DNA from: an uncultured Bacilli bacterium
Lineage (GTDB): Bacteria; Bacillota_I; Bacilli_A; RF39; UBA660
Length of the DNA: 14,110 bases
Assembly (NCBI GenBank): GCA_947627965.1
Contig: CANQYA010000012.1
Coordinates: 1 to 14,110 of the forward strand
Direction of reading: 5' to 3'
Shown piece by piece: positions 1 to 6,838 of the stretch. The first letter of the stretch is position 1. Every line of letters begins with the position of its first letter. The position numbers and the translations under genes are program-made. The notes under the pieces are model-generated. The model searched no databases and had not been told where the DNA came from. It was given only the letters and a program-made list of their open reading frames with translations.

Positions 1-386
1 AAAATTTTATCAAATATTTCATTAAATACTTCACTATCTTTGTATCTTCTTATATAATTCTTGCTCCATGTTGAATAATTAGGTATATCATCATATATGC
101 TTAATCCTAAAAACCATCTATATGCTATGTTTACTTTGCATTCTTCACATGTCCTTCTCATGCTATTGATTCCAAATATTATATTTATAAATATCAATTT
201 AAAAAGTACCGTCGGTGGAACACTTGGCTTTCCTATTTCACTATATAAATCTTTTACCAATTCTTCTATAAAGGTAAAATCCATACAGTTATCTAGTTTT
301 CTTACTAAATGATCCTTTGGTACTAATTCTTCTAATGTACTTAATATCATACAATCTTTTTTATAACTTTGTCTGGTCATCGACAT
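1..386 (-). CDS. IS1182-type transposase, N-terminal part (cut by window edge)
   Basis: The frame is open from the ATG at 386 to the window edge and gives the first 128 residues of a transposase; the remainder lies outside. It begins MSMTRQSYKKDCMILSTLEE and continues with LVPKDHLVRKLDN, a GKPSVPPTVLFK segment, a GINSMRRTCEE segment, AYRWFLGL and KNYIRRYKDSEVFNEIF. These are the ordered landmarks of the N-terminal (DUF772-type) domain of IS1182/IS5-like DDE transposases. The catalytic acidic residues are further downstream and cannot be checked. There are no stops or frameshifts in the visible part, so nothing shows it to be a pseudogene. The start could also be the second ATG, two codons later (380). 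An extended -10 and nested inverted repeats lie just upstream. It is separated from yqeH by that gene's terminator and reads as a mobile insertion beside a housekeeping operon. Confidence 0.85.
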   Translation of the reverse strand, partial: MSMTRQSYKKDCMILSTLEELVPKDHLVRKLDNCMDFTFIEELVKDLYSEIGKPSVPPTVLFKLIFINIIFGINSMRRTCEECKVNIAYRWFLGLSIYDDIPNYSTWSKNYIRRYKDSEVFNEIFDKI

Positions 387-402
387 TTTTATCACTTACT
401 TT

Positions 403-488
403 CTTATCGTACCTATATCAATTATACCATTTTTCCAATAAAAAAGTAAGGTTTGTAAGCTTAATTTAGGTACAATAAGCAACCTTAC
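403..488. repeat. Nested inverted repeats upstream of the transposase, likely IS end
   Basis: Two interleaved inverted repeats are visible. CTTATCGTACCTA at 403-415 pairs with TAGGTACAATAAG at 467-479 (12 of 13), and GTAAGGTT at 446-453 pairs with AACCTTAC at 481-488 (8 of 8). A small palindrome TAAGCTTA sits at 456-463. Position and symmetry suggest the end of the insertion sequence near 488, but the opposite end is off-window, so the terminal repeat and target duplication cannot be confirmed. Confidence 0.45.
421..429 (-). promoter_or_regulatory. Extended -10 promoter for the transposase gene
   Basis: On the minus strand the sequence TGGTATAAT is a full extended -10 (TGn plus TATAAT). It lies 34 nt before the transposase ATG and inside the inverted-repeat region. 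No good -35 hexamer sits at 16-18 nt, which is tolerated for extended -10 promoters. Confidence 0.45.
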
Positions 489-512
489 ATTCTCATTATA
501 ATATATTTTTAT

Positions 513-556
513 CAAAATAAAAAGACTGTTTTCAAATTTTACTTTGTCAACAGTCT
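513..556 (-). terminator. Intrinsic terminator after yqeH
   Basis: AGACTGTT at 549-556 pairs perfectly with AACAGTCT at 523-530 when read on the minus strand (8-bp stem, 18-nt loop). A T-rich run (TTTTTATTTT) follows directly. It begins 7 nt after the yqeH stop codon and ends the deacetylase-surface protein-yqeH unit. Confidence 0.8.
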
Positions 557-562
557 GAAATC

Positions 563-1573
563 TTATATTAAAGATTTTCTCGTATATATTAAAACATTTT
601 TATCAGCATAAACAGTTACTTTAGCTTTTTCTACTACTTTTATAAAACCAAGACCACTTATCACGATATCTTCATGAAATAAAACATCAAATTCCTTAGG
701 ATATAAGTCTTTTAATTTTTCATTATTATTCATATTAAAACGTTCAACTTTTAAATCGTTTGACATGAAGACAGTAAAACTATTTTTATTACCTTCTAAA
801 TAATCTATTCTAACTAATCCGCCAATTACTAAAGCTTGTCCTTTCTTTAGTTGATAAGTTTTAGGTTTAATTTCTTTTTTAGGATTAATTTTCTTTAGTA
901 ATGAACTATCGACATAATTAACTATATTACCCCTATCTACTAAACCAGGTGTATCAATTAAAGTTAAGTCATCGCTTAGTTTAATGGATATTTTATTTAA
1001 AGTTGTCGAAGGAAGTGGCGACATCGTTAAAAAGCAATTATTAAAAGAATAATTTTTCATAAGTTTATTAATTAAAGTTGATTTACCTACGTTAGTATGC
1101 CCAACTACATAGACATTTTTACTAGTCTTATATTTCTTTATCATTAGTAATAATTCGTCGATATTATAATTTTTATTAGGACTTACGACAATAACATCTT
1201 GGAAATCTAGATCCATATCTTTAAAATAATTAATTATTTTCTCATCTTTAACACTTTTTGGTAAAACATCTCTTTTATTTAAGACTAAAATAATTTTATT
1301 TTTAATATATTGTCTTATATAGTTTAAATCTTTATCAACATTTAATAAGTCGACCATATAAAGCACTAAATCATTAGTTTTATTAACACTTTTCAATATA
1401 TCGATATATTCCTCATTAGATTTAGTAATTATTTGGTATTCTCCATAATTTCGCATTCTAAAACAACGATTACAAATATCGTTTTCAATACTAGTTGTAT
1501 AACCTTCCTGCATCATATTTTCATCTTGTAATAAAACGCCACAACCTATACAGTATTTTTTTTCTTTATTCAT
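563..1573 (-). CDS. yqeH: Ribosome biogenesis GTPase YqeH
   Basis: This is a circularly permuted GTPase required in Firmicutes for assembly of the 30S ribosomal subunit; it acts in the cytoplasm. The product is 336 residues, normal for the family. An N-terminal zinc finger has Cys8/Cys11 and Cys34/Cys37 (CxxC...CNRC). The GTPase motifs come in permuted order: G4 NKRD at 99-102, a G5-like VSPNK near 130, the G1 P-loop GHTNVGKS at 158-165, G2 threonines in PSTT at 188-191, and G3 DTPG at 207-210. The C-terminal 120 residues form the family's RNA/protein-binding region. An AGAGG ribosome site precedes the ATG by 7 nt. The gene follows the cohesin-type surface protein by 44 nt, with at most a weak hairpin between them, so it is probably the last gene of that operon. 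Its usual yqeG/aroD/yqeI neighbours are absent. Identity is very secure. Confidence 0.97.
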   Translation of the reverse strand: MNKEKKYCIGCGVLLQDENMMQEGYTTSIENDICNRCFRMRNYGEYQIITKSNEEYIDILKSVNKTNDLVLYMVDLLNVDKDLNYIRQYIKNKIILVLNKRDVLPKSVKDEKIINYFKDMDLDFQDVIVVSPNKNYNIDELLLMIKKYKTSKNVYVVGHTNVGKSTLINKLMKNYSFNNCFLTMSPLPSTTLNKISIKLSDDLTLIDTPGLVDRGNIVNYVDSSLLKKINPKKEIKPKTYQLKKGQALVIGGLVRIDYLEGNKNSFTVFMSNDLKVERFNMNNNEKLKDLYPKEFDVLFHEDIVISGLGFIKVVEKAKVTVYADKNVLIYTRKSLI

Positions 1574-1597
1574 AATATTTCCTCTTCATTTTTACTC

Positions 1598-1630
1598 AAA
1601 AAAATAAACAAAATTGTCTATTTTTTGTTT
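1598..1630 (-). terminator. Possible weak terminator between surface protein gene and yqeH
   Basis: On the minus strand AAACAAAA (1623-1630) pairs with TTTTGTTT (1606-1613) across a 9-nt loop containing the stop codon, and ATTTTTTT follows. The stem has only one G-C pair, so at most it would attenuate readthrough into yqeH. Confidence 0.35.
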
Positions 1631-3180
1631 TCTTGTTCCATTTTAATTAATTCTTGAGTATCAACAATCATCGTCTTTTCTGTTTCTTCTTTCAAAGGTT
1701 TATCTTTTTCTTTATTAAGAGATGGATTACTTTTTTCTTTAGTTACTATTTTTTTATCTTCTTTTTTATTTTTATTTCGTCTAACCACTTGGATTATTAT
1801 TAAAATGACAAGAATTACTAATATTAATAATTCTAATAAAAAGTAAAAACTAATACGCTTATCTTTAACAATTTCAATTGTATAAACAGTAGCTTCGCTT
1901 TCGTCCCCTTCTTCCATTCCTAAAGGAGTAACTACTATCTCATAAGTATCTCCTACTTTTAAATCAATATTAATATCGTCTGTTATTAATTGACCATTGT
2001 AATATATTTTATGCTCAACTAAATCGTTACTAGCAACTGTTACTACTTTAATATCTAGTCCTTTTTTATATTTTTTATTGTATGCTACTTCATAGACCAT
2101 AGTATTTTTATCAAAATCAATTTTATAACCAGATATATATAAAGTTTTTATTTTAGTATCGATAGCTTCGTCACTATTTTGAAAAGTAATAGTATAGACT
2201 TTATCTTCGCCACTTTCACTTGTAACTGTAATAATAGCAACATTATCACCAATTATTATTTCTTTAGGTAACTGTACTGTTACTTTAGCATTAGGATCAA
2301 TCGCTACGGCATCTATTTCTAAACTTTTTAATTTATAAGTTTGAATAACGTAATCTACTCTATTATTAGATAAATTTATTTTTATTTTACCTGAATTAAT
2401 AATTACTTCTTTTAAATTATTATTAGTATTACGATCATCTTCACGCGTTATTATAAGTTTATAAGTTTTAACTTCTCCTATTTCTGATTGTACTTTAATT
2501 AAAACTTCGTTCTCACCATAATCAAGACTAATTTTTCTATTACCAAAACCGTCTTGGAAAGTAGCATTCGCATTATTAGGCGTTGCTTTTAATTCTACTT
2601 CGCTTTTATCGGCAGTGACAGTCAACTTATAATCCGTGACATCACTTTTAAAATCTTTAATATTTTCACCATCAATAGCAATACTTTTTAAAGTATTATC
2701 AGTTGACTTTATCGTTAATGAAGCTCGTAAGGAAGGTGATGTTTCGTCAAATCCTGAAACGATACTTGAACTTTCGTCTTCGTCAATAACGGTTATACTT
2801 ATATCTTTTAAAGAAATAATCGTCGTTTGCTTAGGAACGTTATCTTTTATTTTAAAAGTTACCGTAGCAATTGTCGAAGTACCAGTTATTCCTTCTTCAT
2901 ACTCGAAAACTAATTTATCAGAATTACTAGAACCCGTCCAATCTTTAGCTGTTACAGCTTTTAGTTCTAGAATATCCTTATTATATTCAATATTAGCTGT
3001 ATAATTAGATGCTTTTAACTCACTAGGTACAACTATTTTAATATCATATGCTATAGTATCTCCTGGTTTTCCATTAGAAGAACCTGTTATTTCGGTTGTA
3101 ACATTAGGACTTGCCCATACGATAATGGGAAATAAGAAAACGATAAATGTTAATAATAACTTCTTTAACCCCTTTTTCAT
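1618..3180 (-). CDS. Membrane-anchored surface protein: cohesin domain plus three cadherin-like repeats
   Basis: A 520-residue exported protein of unknown specific role. Residues 1-23 are a signal peptide (KKGLKK, then LLLTFIVFLFPIIV, cleavage likely after VWA). Residues about 26-156 resemble a cohesin-type beta-sandwich (GKPGDTIAYDIKI, YTANIEYNKDILEL, STIATVTFKIKD). Three bacterial cadherin-like beta-sandwich repeats follow at about 160-246, 254-335 and 343-438, each ending in a Y(T/K)(I/L)xI strand. Residues 443-466 are a transmembrane helix, followed by a highly charged Lys/Glu-rich cytoplasmic tail of about 54 residues. The likely topology is therefore a cell-surface rod with a cytoplasmic tail. 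AAGGAG lies 8 nt before the ATG. It sits 14 nt behind the deacetylase gene, so the two are probably co-transcribed and act together at the envelope. Cohesin folds normally bind dockerins, but no dockerin partner is visible here. Confidence 0.85.
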   Translation of the reverse strand: MKKGLKKLLLTFIVFLFPIIVWASPNVTTEITGSSNGKPGDTIAYDIKIVVPSELKASNYTANIEYNKDILELKAVTAKDWTGSSNSDKLVFEYEEGITGTSTIATVTFKIKDNVPKQTTIISLKDISITVIDEDESSSIVSGFDETSPSLRASLTIKSTDNTLKSIAIDGENIKDFKSDVTDYKLTVTADKSEVELKATPNNANATFQDGFGNRKISLDYGENEVLIKVQSEIGEVKTYKLIITREDDRNTNNNLKEVIINSGKIKINLSNNRVDYVIQTYKLKSLEIDAVAIDPNAKVTVQLPKEIIIGDNVAIITVTSESGEDKVYTITFQNSDEAIDTKIKTLYISGYKIDFDKNTMVYEVAYNKKYKKGLDIKVVTVASNDLVEHKIYYNGQLITDDINIDLKVGDTYEIVVTPLGMEEGDESEATVYTIEIVKDKRISFYFLLELLILVILVILIIIQVVRRNKNKKEDKKIVTKEKSNPSLNKEKDKPLKEETEKTMIVDTQELIKMEQENKK

Positions 3181-3194
3181 AAAATAACCACTCC

Positions 3195-4637
3195 TTAATT
3201 AAATACTCTGTGTCTTACTAACGGTGTACTCATATCGATATTAGCAAAAGTATACCCATTTGCTAATCCATAATCTATTATATCACTTAATGCTTCTAAT
3301 GTCTTGTAATTATTTGCAAAGTCATGCATTAAGACGACATTAGTCTTATTATGACTTAAATTATTAACTACATTATTATATACCTCATTCCTATCTTTCG
3401 CACCTCCAGCATCGTTACAATCAATATTCCAATCAAAATAATGATACCCTCTTGCTAAGACTTCGTTAGTTAAAATAGTCATAATTCCTTTTGAATAATT
3501 GGTACTGACTAAATTGCTACCTCCCCCTGGAAAACGAATTATTTTGGGACTTTCACCAATTATTTTTTCCACTTTATTACTTATTTTATTTAAATCGTCA
3601 AAATAACTATCCACTGATTGATAAACAACCTCGTAACGATGCGTATACGAATGTAAGGCAACCGTATGACCTTCGTCTTTTTCCCTTTTAATCAAATAAT
3701 CTAAGCTATCAGATGCCCCTATGACAAAGAATGTAGCTTTAACCCCTTTTTCTTTTAATATATCAAGTATTTGCGAAGTAACATTACTAGGACCGTCATC
3801 AAAAGTTAAATATATCATACTATTTTTATAAACCGTATTAGGAATAGTAGCTTGTTTATGATTAACATAAACATTTCTAGTAACAGAAGCTTCATTACCT
3901 TTTATATCTTTTACTTTATAAGTAATTACTTGATTACCAATCTTACTAGTATCGACCTTAGAACTTACTGTAACATTATTACTTATATCCCCATCACAAT
4001 TATCTAAAGCCGTATAACCAGGTTCATTATAGACCCCATCTTGTTCGACATATATCGTACTGTTACCTTTCAAAGTAAGAACAGGTTTCTCATTATCAAC
4101 TCTTTCTATTTCTCTTTTAATAGTAAAAGTATTTCCACTTTTATCAGTAACTGTATAAGTTACACTATTTTCTTCCTGTTTAACAACAACTTTATCAGTA
4201 ATATCACCATCGTAATTATCTAAAGCTGTATAACCTATTTCTTCATATTCTTTACTAGGACATAAATTAATTTTAGTATCCCCTTTTAAAACTATCTCGG
4301 GTTTAACATCGTCAATAACTTCTACTTTTCTAGTCTTGATAACAGTAAAAAGACCTTTCTTTATTTGATAATCTATCTCATATATACCTATTTTTTGATT
4401 ATTAACTTTACCACTTATCTTTATTTCCTTCGTAATATTTTTTCCCCTTAATGTAGCTTTAGCTCCTTTATCGATATATTCTTCATCAAGTTTTATAACT
4501 ACCTCTTTAGGACCTATTAAACTTACTTTTGGTATAAACAAAGTAGATACTAAAAACACTATTAAGGAAATAACAACAAAAGCAATAAAAATAATCCATA
4601 TCCCTTTTTTATTTACTTTCTTTTTAACTTTCTTCAT
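3195..4637 (-). CDS. Membrane-anchored polysaccharide deacetylase with Ig-like repeats
   Basis: A 480-residue enzyme of carbohydrate esterase family 4 (NodB fold), expected to remove acetyl groups from N-acetylated sugars of peptidoglycan or another surface glycan. A Lys-rich N-terminus and a transmembrane helix (about 12-34) anchor it outside the cell. Three Ig-like modules of the DUF5011 kind follow at about 37-107, 112-180 and 184-258; two carry the signature ALDN(Y/C)DGDI at 138-146 and 210-218. The catalytic domain spans about 272-465 with all five motifs: TFDDG (278-282), HSYTH (329-333, metal His329 and His333), RFPGG (368-372), DWN (402-404) and LMHD (436-439). The intact metal triad Asp281/His329/His333 predicts an active enzyme. 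A consensus sigma-A promoter lies upstream and GGTGGG sits 6 nt before the ATG. The Ig-like stalk and housekeeping promoter argue against a cortex-specific PdaA. The exact substrate is not known. Confidence 0.93.
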   Translation of the reverse strand: MKKVKKKVNKKGIWIIFIAFVVISLIVFLVSTLFIPKVSLIGPKEVVIKLDEEYIDKGAKATLRGKNITKEIKISGKVNNQKIGIYEIDYQIKKGLFTVIKTRKVEVIDDVKPEIVLKGDTKINLCPSKEYEEIGYTALDNYDGDITDKVVVKQEENSVTYTVTDKSGNTFTIKREIERVDNEKPVLTLKGNSTIYVEQDGVYNEPGYTALDNCDGDISNNVTVSSKVDTSKIGNQVITYKVKDIKGNEASVTRNVYVNHKQATIPNTVYKNSMIYLTFDDGPSNVTSQILDILKEKGVKATFFVIGASDSLDYLIKREKDEGHTVALHSYTHRYEVVYQSVDSYFDDLNKISNKVEKIIGESPKIIRFPGGGSNLVSTNYSKGIMTILTNEVLARGYHYFDWNIDCNDAGGAKDRNEVYNNVVNNLSHNKTNVVLMHDFANNYKTLEALSDIIDYGLANGYTFANIDMSTPLVRHRVFN

Positions 4638-4676
4638 TTTTTCCCACCAGTGATCTTTATTTTTATTACTATAATA

Positions 4677-4705
4677 ATTATAAATTTATTATCGTTAAAA
4701 GTCAA
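4677..4705 (-). promoter_or_regulatory. Sigma-A promoter of the deacetylase operon
   Basis: On the minus strand TTGACT (4700-4705) is followed after exactly 17 bp by TATAAT (4677-4682), nearly the full consensus. The transcription start should fall near 4670, giving a leader of about 33 nt before the deacetylase ATG. The -35 overlaps the end of the U-tract of the sigK terminator. Confidence 0.8.
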
Positions 4706-4739
4706 AAAAAAAGATAGTAAAATATATATTTTAACTATC
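4704..4739 (-). terminator. Intrinsic terminator after sigK
   Basis: GATAGT (minus strand, 4734-4739) pairs with ACTATC (4713-4718). Between them the near-palindromic AAAATATATATTTT extends the stem, and nine T residues follow. The sigK stop codon lies inside the hairpin. It closes the SPOR-radC-mre-spoIVF-sigK unit. Confidence 0.75.
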
Positions 4740-5435
4740 ATTATCACACTTTTTATTTTTCATAAATTCCCTTAATATTTTAGTTAAAGCTCTTTTTTCA
4801 ATACGTGATACATAACTTCTTGAAATATGTAAATCTTTAGCAATTTCTTTTTGCGTTTGTTCTTTACAATTATTTAATCCATATCTTTTTACTATTATTT
4901 CTTTTTCTCTATTATTTAATATTTTTATGTATTTTTTTAACAATTGAATATTATCTTTTATTTGTATTTCTTCGGCAAAATCAGCTTTAGGCATTTTTAA
5001 AACATCGAGAATAGTAATCTCGTTACCTTCTTTATCAAAACCAATCGATTCATTTATCGAAATATTTTTATTATTTTTATTATTACTTCTAAAATACATA
5101 AGGATTTCATTTTCAATACAACGAGCACAATAAGTAGTTATTTTAGTACCATGTTTAACCGAATATGAGTCCACTCCTTTAATAAGACCAATCGTACCTA
5201 TACTTATTAAATCGTCTTGATCGATATTCTTATGATCGAACTTCTTAACGATATGAGCTACTAAACGTAAATTATGCTCAATAAGTTTATTTCTTGCTTC
5301 TTTATCCCCTAATTTAGCTAAAGATATATACTTTTCTTCTTCTTCGTGCGATAAAGGATCAGGGAAAATATTATTAGAATAAGACGCGGTAAAAAACATT
5401 AAATTTTTTATTAAATCTATTAATGAAAAAAACAT
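4731..5435 (-). CDS. sigK: Late mother-cell sporulation sigma factor, pro-sigma-K
   Basis: Sigma-K directs the last stage of mother-cell gene expression (coat and cortex maturation, mother-cell lysis). The 234-residue protein matches B. subtilis SigK along its length: PLSxEEE(E/K)KY, ARNKLIEHNLRLVAHIVKKF (47-66), DLISIGTIGLIKG (75-87), ARCIENEIL (104-112), DKEGNEI (134-140), NNREKEIIV (174-182) and the region-4 helix ISRSYVSRIEKRAL (204-217). The first 18 residues are a hydrophobic pro-sequence (FFSLIDLIKNLMFF), and the Ser18-Tyr19 bond aligns with the Ser-Tyr bond cut by SpoIVFB in B. subtilis. The sequence-specific details fit SigK rather than SigE (for example RSYVSRIEKRAL). The gene is continuous, with no skin-like element. 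It lies 52 nt behind spoIVFB, the protease predicted to activate it, with a sigma-E-like promoter and an RBS-region hairpin between. The ribosome site is a strong AGGAGG. Confidence 0.96.
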   Translation of the reverse strand: MFFSLIDLIKNLMFFTASYSNNIFPDPLSHEEEEKYISLAKLGDKEARNKLIEHNLRLVAHIVKKFDHKNIDQDDLISIGTIGLIKGVDSYSVKHGTKITTYCARCIENEILMYFRSNNKNNKNISINESIGFDKEGNEITILDVLKMPKADFAEEIQIKDNIQLLKKYIKILNNREKEIIVKRYGLNNCKEQTQKEIAKDLHISRSYVSRIEKRALTKILREFMKNKKCDNDS

Positions 5436-5462
5436 ATACTTCCTCCTACTTAAGTATATGTT
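5431..5462 (-). promoter_or_regulatory. Hairpin enclosing the sigK ribosome site and start codon
   Basis: A perfect 10-bp inverted repeat: AACATATACT (minus strand, 5453-5462) and AGTATATGTT (5431-5440), separated by a 12-nt loop that contains AGGAGG. The sigK ATG (5433-5435) is in the 3' arm; the 5' arm overlaps the -10 element of the predicted sigma-E promoter. Only RNA started upstream can carry both arms, so the structure should lower sigK translation from readthrough transcripts. The symmetry is directly visible; the regulatory role is inferred. Confidence 0.6.
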
Positions 5463-5481
5463 AATAAATTTTTAAATAATA
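5453..5481 (-). promoter_or_regulatory. Sigma-E-like promoter of sigK
   Basis: The mother-cell sigma-E consensus is kmATATT, about 14 bp, then CATACAnT. Here TATTATT (5475-5481; 6 of 7) is followed after 14 bp by CATATACT (5453-5460; 7 of 8). The start site would be near 5446, only about a dozen bases before the ATG and just before AGGAGG. In B. subtilis sigK is also first transcribed by sigma-E. AT-rich DNA gives chance matches, so the position directly before sigK is the main support. Confidence 0.55.
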
Positions 5482-5487
5482 TCTTCC

Positions 5488-6159
5488 TTAATTATTATTA
5501 GTAAATTTTTGCATTAATACTTCTTTTTCACTATAATTTTTCCCCCTCTTAAAAAAAACATGTTTACAATCCCTATACATTTGGTCTAAATTATTAATAA
5601 TTCTTACCTTTTTAAAAGAATATTTATTTAAGTAACGCTCCAGTAAAAATTTATTATAATAATATTTTTCTTTACATGCCTCACTTGTCAATTTACATAT
5701 TACGGTTATAATTACTAATAAAAAACTTAGAGAAAGATTTATTTTATTTATATAAAAATAACTAATTCCTAATAAGATAATACTAAAAGAAATAATAATA
5801 ACTAAGTGAAAACTTTTTTTAAAAGGAACATAATAATTAATAAGAGCATTTAATAGTTTTCCACCATCTAGTGGATAAATTGGTAATAAATTAAAAAAAA
5901 GAATAGTATAGTGATACGACTTAAAAAGAATAATGGAACTATCTCTTAGAAAATTAATTATAATTAAATAATACATTATTTGCATTATCGGTCCTGCTAA
6001 CATAATAAAGATTTCTTGATATATCGGTCTATTTAAGTCATCATTAAACTTTGTATAACCACCGTAAGGGTATAAATATATTTTATCAATATTCCATTTA
6101 AAATATTTAGCCATTAAAAAATGCCCTAATTCATGAATAAAAATAATACTACTAAACAT
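5488..6159 (-). CDS. spoIVFB: Intramembrane metalloprotease SpoIVFB (pro-sigma-K protease)
   Basis: A site-2-type intramembrane zinc protease that removes the pro-sequence of sigma-K in the outer forespore membrane. From the only ATG the product is 223 residues. Zinc site HELGH is at 9-13, followed by YPYGG, then NRP and an AGP segment (43-57), and the third ligand Asp98 in NLLPIYPLDGGKLL (90-103). Several hydrophobic helices are present, and FLLERY (171-176) matches B. subtilis SpoIVFB. The C-terminal CBS-like region is much shortened: the family is about 288 residues. This ATG has no ribosome site and truncates the first membrane segment; 32 upstream in-frame codons (to 6255) look like the true N-terminus (see separate entry). 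It lies directly before sigK, its predicted substrate, and behind spoIVFA, its regulator. Identity is secure; the start is not. Confidence 0.93.
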   Translation of the reverse strand: MFSSIIFIHELGHFLMAKYFKWNIDKIYLYPYGGYTKFNDDLNRPIYQEIFIMLAGPIMQIMYYLIIINFLRDSSIILFKSYHYTILFFNLLPIYPLDGGKLLNALINYYVPFKKSFHLVIIISFSIILLGISYFYINKINLSLSFLLVIITVICKLTSEACKEKYYYNKFLLERYLNKYSFKKVRIINNLDQMYRDCKHVFFKRGKNYSEKEVLMQKFTNNN

Positions 6160-6255
6160 AATTACATTTCTAAATAATCCTGAAAAAAAACCAATTATTA
6201 TAATTAACCAAAATAAAGGGTGAATATAAATATAATTAAATATAGTCTTTATAAT
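6160..6255 (-). other. Probable N-terminal extension of SpoIVFB using a non-standard start
   Basis: The spoIVFB frame stays open upstream of its ATG for 32 codons back to a TAG at 6256-6258. It encodes IIKTIFNYIYIHPLFW followed by a hydrophobic stretch ending GFFSGLFRNVI. B. subtilis SpoIVFB has the equivalent IHVHPFLWIIAALGLLTG just before its HELGH segment, so this is very probably real protein. There is no ATG, GTG or TTG in it. The candidate starts are ATT at 6255 or ATA at 6252, with GGAAG 7 nt before the ATT. This would give 255 residues and overlap the end of spoIVFA by 20 nt. Confidence 0.6.
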
Positions 6256-6838
6256 CTAAATACTTCCCTTCTTTTTGAAAAACTAAATATAATCTATCAC
6301 TCTGTACTTCTCCTAATAAATTACCCTTTTTAATATAATCATATATTTTTATATCACCAATATTAACATTACCATACCAAGTATCGATCCCATCTATCTG
6401 TTGGACAATAACCGTATTACCATAATTTTCTTTTTCCCCAATAAAAACAACAATACCACTTTCTAAAATAGGTACTAAATAATTATTACTTACTTTTAAT
6501 GCTACCCCATCTTTATATAGATTAGCTTCATTGTATACTAATTTCTCACTAAATACTTCTTCTTCACTTGGTAAAACTTTATCGAAAGGTAAAATATTAC
6601 CAAAATATTTATTATATAAATTATTGATATAGGTAAAAGAAAAATGATTATCGTATACTACTTTATAAACTTTATCTTTAAGATTAGGTTTAAGTTTAAA
6701 AGTAATTAAAGCAGTTATAAAAATAATTATACATAATAATATTTTGGTCAAAGTATGATATAGTAACTTATACTTTTTATTATTACTTTTCTTATTATCT
6801 TTATTATAAAATTTACTTAAACTTTCAAAGTCACCCAT
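6236..6838 (-). CDS. spoIVFA: SpoIVFA-like regulator of the SpoIVFB protease
   Basis: SpoIVFA holds SpoIVFB (with BofA) in an inactive complex until a forespore signal, the protease SpoIVB, releases it. From the chosen ATG the product is 200 residues. It has a charged cytoplasmic N-terminus, one transmembrane helix (about 31-49), an extracytoplasmic linker and a C-terminal LytM/M23-like domain: VPILESGIVVFIGEKENYGN, then a GIDTWYGNV segment, then KKGNLLGEV. The metal-binding histidines of active M23 peptidases are missing (TWYGNV where peptidases have HxH), so it is a non-catalytic scaffold, as expected. I chose 6838 because GGGTG lies 7 nt before it, whereas the ATG at 6850 has no ribosome site; the latter adds four residues. 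The order mreD-spoIVFA-spoIVFB supports the name, since sequence conservation in this family is low. Confidence 0.85.
   Translation of the reverse strand: MGDFESLSKFYNKDNKKSNNKKYKLLYHTLTKILLCIIIFITALITFKLKPNLKDKVYKVVYDNHFSFTYINNLYNKYFGNILPFDKVLPSEEEVFSEKLVYNEANLYKDGVALKVSNNYLVPILESGIVVFIGEKENYGNTVIVQQIDGIDTWYGNVNIGDIKIYDYIKKGNLLGEVQSDRLYLVFQKEGKYLDYKDYI

Noticed and set aside
97..312. Plus-strand 71-codon open frame
   Set aside because: It lies opposite the IS1182-type transposase, which has clear family sequence on the minus strand; the plus-strand product resembles nothing.
2636..3004. Plus-strand 122-codon open frame
   Set aside because: Antisense shadow of the cohesin/cadherin-like surface protein; no ribosome site and no recognisable family.
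3195..4637. Deacetylase as the sporulation cortex enzyme PdaA, given sigK next door
   Set aside because: It has an Ig-like stalk, is much longer than PdaA, and has a clean sigma-A promoter after a terminator, so linkage to sigK is probably incidental.
4731..5435. Reading the sigma factor as SigE instead of SigK
   Set aside because: SigE also has a pro-sequence, but the region 2 and 4 residues (VAHIVKKF, DKEGNEI, RSYVSRIEKRAL) and the adjacent SpoIVFA/SpoIVFB fit SigK, and no spoIIGA is adjacent.
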